From assembly GCA_011523725.1 (NCBI GenBank), contig WTGD01000032.1:1-15811 (forward strand): a stretch of 15,811 bases of DNA. Reading direction: 5' to 3'. This stretch comes from Nitrospinota bacterium (GTDB taxonomy: Bacteria > UBA8248). The position numbers and the translations under genes are program-made. Numbering within the stretch: position 1 is the first letter of the stretch; every line of letters begins with the position of its first letter. Shown here one piece after another: positions 13,470 through 15,811 of this stretch. The notes beneath the pieces are model-generated. The model worked only from the letters and a program-made list of their open reading frames with translations, did not search any database and was not told where the DNA came from.

Positions 13470-15605
13470 ATGAATCAGCCGGAAGGGCGCCTGGGCGCCG
13501 AGTGGATAGACGGGGGCGTGCGGTTTTCTCTTTTCTCCGAGAACGCGGAGGGGGTCGAGCTATGCCTGTTCGACCCGCATGACCACAGGAATGAAACGCA
13601 GCGGGTTCCCCTCGATCGGGAGGGCGACGTCTGGCGCGCGGAGGTGGAAGACCTCGAAGCGGGCCGGCCCTACGGGTTCCGCGTCCACGGCCCCTATGCG
13701 CCCGCGCAGGGACATCGCTTCAACGGTTACAAGGTGCTGCTGGACCCGTATGCGAGGGCGATTGCGGGCGACGTTCACTGGTGCGAGGAGATGTACGGCT
13801 ACAGCGGCGGCGACATTCACCACTCTGATGCAAGAGACAACGCCCATGCGGCGCCCAAGAGCGTGCTCGTGGATTCTTCCTTCGACTGGGAGGACGTCTC
13901 CCCGCCTGGGACGCCCTGGTCCGAGACCGTCGTCTACGAGCTGCACGTAAAAGGCTTCACCATGCAGCACCCCGACGTGCCCGAAGAGCTCCGGGGCACC
14001 TACTCGGGCCTGGCCCACCCGGCCGTGGTCGAATACATCAAGGACCTTGGCGTGACGGCCATCGAGCTTCTGCCCGTTCACCACCGGGTATCCGACCAGC
14101 GTCTCCAAAAACTCGGGCTTTCCAATTATTGGGGGTACGCGACGATAGGCTTTTTCGCGCCCGATGCGCGTTTTTCCAGCCGCGGGGCGGGGGGCGGGCA
14201 GGTCGATGAGTTCAAGGAGATGGTGAAGGCCTATCACCGCGCGGGGATCGAGGTGATTCTCGACGTGGTCTACAACCACACCGGGGAGGGGGGGGCCAGG
14301 GGCCCGCATCTCTCTTTTCGCGGGCTCGACAACAGGGCCTATTACCGCGTGGACCCCAGGGACGAGAGCCGCTACCTCGACACCACGGGTTGCGGCAACT
14401 CGTTGAACGCCTCGCATCCGGCCGTCCTGCGCCTCATCACGGACAGCCTTCGCTGCTGGGTGGAAGAGTTCCACGTCGACGGCTTCCGGTTCGACCTCGC
14501 ACCCTCCCTCGCGCGGACCGGGAGAGGCTTCGACCCCGAATCTGCGTTTTTCAGGGCGGTCGCGGACGACCCGGTGCTCTCGAAGCGCAAGCTCATCGCC
14601 GAACCCTGGGATCTGGGCGAGGAGGGCTATCAACTCGGGAATTTCCCCGAGGGCTGGGCGGAGTGGAACGGGGCGTACCGCGACGCGGCGCGCCGGTTCT
14701 GGCGCGCGGACTTCAACCAGGCGGCGGAGTTCGCCACGCGCCTGACGGGGAGCAGCGATATTTTCGAGACGGGGAAACGCACGCCTCAGGCCGGCCTCAA
14801 TTTCATCGCCTGTCACGACGGGCTCACGCTCGAGGATCTGGTGAGCTTTCAGCACAAGCACAACGAAGCGAACGGGGAGGGCAACGAAGACGGCGCGGAT
14901 GAGAACCATAACTGGAACGGCGGGGTGGAAGGCCCGACGGACGACCCCTTCGTATCGACCATGCGCGCGCGCCGCAAGAGGAATCTGCTCGCGAGCCTGT
15001 TCCTCTCCCAGGGCGTGCCGATGCTCCAGGCGGGAGACGAGTTCGGCCGCACGCAGTCGGGAAACAACAACGCCTATTGCCAGGACAACGAGACCTCCTG
15101 GTTGGATTGGAGTCTGGCGGAGAAAAACGGAAATCTGCTCTCTTTCGTCAAACACCTGATCCGCTGGACCGGGTCCCAGACGGCGTTTCGGCGGATGGAG
15201 ATTTTCCCGAAAAGAAGCCTGCACGGGACCGACAGACCCGGGATCGTCTGGCTTCACCACCTGGGCCATGAAATGAGCGCCGAAGAGTGGGATGTGCACT
15301 TCATGAAGTGTTTCGGCTTCAGGCTGAGAGAGGCGCCGGGCGACGAACATTTTTCTCGGCTTGGACCTAGGAATCGTGATATTTTCATGGTTCTCATGAA
15401 CGCGCACCATGAGGCGATACCCTTCGTTTTCCTCGAAGAAGACAGAAAGAAGAGATGGACCGTGGTGATGGATACGGCTGAATTCGATGAAAAAGGATGG
15501 GCCTGGCGGATCCACTCGGGCGAGTCCTACGATCTCGCCGGAGAGTCGCTGGTCCTGTTGAGGGGCCGCAACGAACCGCCCGTGGCGCAGGAGACGCCCC
15601 TATGA
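13470..15605 (+). CDS. glgX: Glycogen debranching enzyme GlgX (GH13 isoamylase-type)
   Basis: Hydrolyses alpha-1,6 branch links of glycogen or limit dextrins in the cytoplasm. Seen in 711 residues: an N-terminal CBM48 domain (about 10-100, WIDGGVRFSLFSENAEGVEL, YGFRVHGPYAP); then the GH13 barrel with region I DVVYNHT (265-271), region II DGFRFDLA with nucleophile D342, region III IAEPWDLG with acid/base E378, and region IV CHDGLTLEDL with D450; then AGDEFGRTQSGNNNAYCQDN, typical of GlgX/TreX; and a C-terminal beta domain (about 600-700). The length is normal. ATG 13470 follows AGGGG. The stop overlaps the next start as ATGA (15602-15605), coupling it to glgB. TreX of trehalose pathways is nearly identical in sequence, but the neighbour is glgB, which favours glycogen. 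Confidence 0.94.
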   Translation: MNQPEGRLGAEWIDGGVRFSLFSENAEGVELCLFDPHDHRNETQRVPLDREGDVWRAEVEDLEAGRPYGFRVHGPYAPAQGHRFNGYKVLLDPYARAIAGDVHWCEEMYGYSGGDIHHSDARDNAHAAPKSVLVDSSFDWEDVSPPGTPWSETVVYELHVKGFTMQHPDVPEELRGTYSGLAHPAVVEYIKDLGVTAIELLPVHHRVSDQRLQKLGLSNYWGYATIGFFAPDARFSSRGAGGGQVDEFKEMVKAYHRAGIEVILDVVYNHTGEGGARGPHLSFRGLDNRAYYRVDPRDESRYLDTTGCGNSLNASHPAVLRLITDSLRCWVEEFHVDGFRFDLAPSLARTGRGFDPESAFFRAVADDPVLSKRKLIAEPWDLGEEGYQLGNFPEGWAEWNGAYRDAARRFWRADFNQAAEFATRLTGSSDIFETGKRTPQAGLNFIACHDGLTLEDLVSFQHKHNEANGEGNEDGADENHNWNGGVEGPTDDPFVSTMRARRKRNLLASLFLSQGVPMLQAGDEFGRTQSGNNNAYCQDNETSWLDWSLAEKNGNLLSFVKHLIRWTGSQTAFRRMEIFPKRSLHGTDRPGIVWLHHLGHEMSAEEWDVHFMKCFGFRLREAPGDEHFSRLGPRNRDIFMVLMNAHHEAIPFVFLEEDRKKRWTVVMDTAEFDEKGWAWRIHSGESYDLAGESLVLLRGRNEPPVAQETPL

Positions 15606-15811
15606 GCGTCGTCCACTACCCCGCGCTTTCCTACATTACCGATTACGACATTTACCTGTTCAACCAGGGCTCCCATTTCACCTTGTACGAACAGATGGGT
15701 GCGCATCCCATGACGGTGGGCGGGGCGGGGGGCGTTCACTTCGCCGTATGGGCGCCGAACGCGGATTCCGTGAGCGGCATCGGGGATTTCAACGGCTGGG
15801 ACGAGGAGAGC
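15602..15811 (+). CDS. glgB: 1,4-alpha-glucan branching enzyme GlgB, N-terminal part (cut by window edge)
   Basis: Makes alpha-1,6 branches in glycogen. Only 70 codons are visible. They read SYITDYDIYLFNQGSHF, LYEQMGAHP, then GVHFAVWAPNADSV and GDFNGWD, the entry to the CBM48 domain of GlgB. The protein begins directly at this domain, so it lacks the extra N1 domain found in some GlgB proteins. The trehalose enzyme TreZ begins differently. ATG 15602 overlaps the glgX stop and has AGGAG eight bases upstream, inside glgX. The catalytic barrel lies outside the window. Confidence 0.9.
   Translation, partial: MSVVHYPALSYITDYDIYLFNQGSHFTLYEQMGAHPMTVGGAGGVHFAVWAPNADSVSGIGDFNGWDEES

Noticed and set aside
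13560..15515. Very long open frame on the minus strand (651 codons)
   Set aside because: Antisense shadow of glgX, which has all four GH13 regions. The minus-strand product is low in complexity and has no family motif.

Overview
This is a gene-dense, GC-rich bacterial window with no RNA genes, insertion sequences or CRISPR array that I can see. It holds twelve protein genes; the two at the edges are incomplete. Genes sit close together or overlap, and start codons are mixed (ATG, GTG, TTG and probably one CTG). Separate CofG and CofH, an FrhB-like protein, a family III CoA-transferase, a CitE-like lyase, an LLM-type flavin oxidoreductase and a Tat-exported molybdoenzyme together suggest an uncultured, metabolically versatile heterotroph that makes coenzyme F420. 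I cannot name the phylum from sequence alone.

Region 1 (1-5558, minus strand) reads aroE, CoA-transferase, cofG, cofH, frhB-like, in transcription order. cofG and cofH overlap by 4 bases and the frhB-like gene follows cofH after 19 bases, so these three form a tight F420 module. CofH and CofG make FO, the deazaflavin core of F420, and the FrhB-like iron-sulfur protein probably uses F420. aroE, upstream, acts in the pathway that yields tyrosine, a CofH substrate.

Region 2 (5559-8516) has a zinc alcohol dehydrogenase on the plus strand, divergent from aroE and convergent with a minus-strand amidase. The amidase carries an extra C-terminal helical segment that may be a fused GatC/AtzG-like partner.

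Region 3 (8517-12037) starts with a divergent promoter region. A plus-strand set follows: CitE-like lyase, LLM flavin oxidoreductase, and a Tat-exported sulfite oxidase family enzyme. The last 26 bases of the LLM gene occur again (24 of 26 identical) directly after the sulfite oxidase gene. This is a scar of insertion or of paralogue replacement, and the most unusual structure in the window.

Region 4 (12034-15811) has a D-tartrate dehydratase-like enolase superfamily gene (minus) divergent from a glycogen operon, glgX-glgB, which runs off the right edge. The tartrate dehydratase gene has a recognisable promoter with a palindrome in its spacer.
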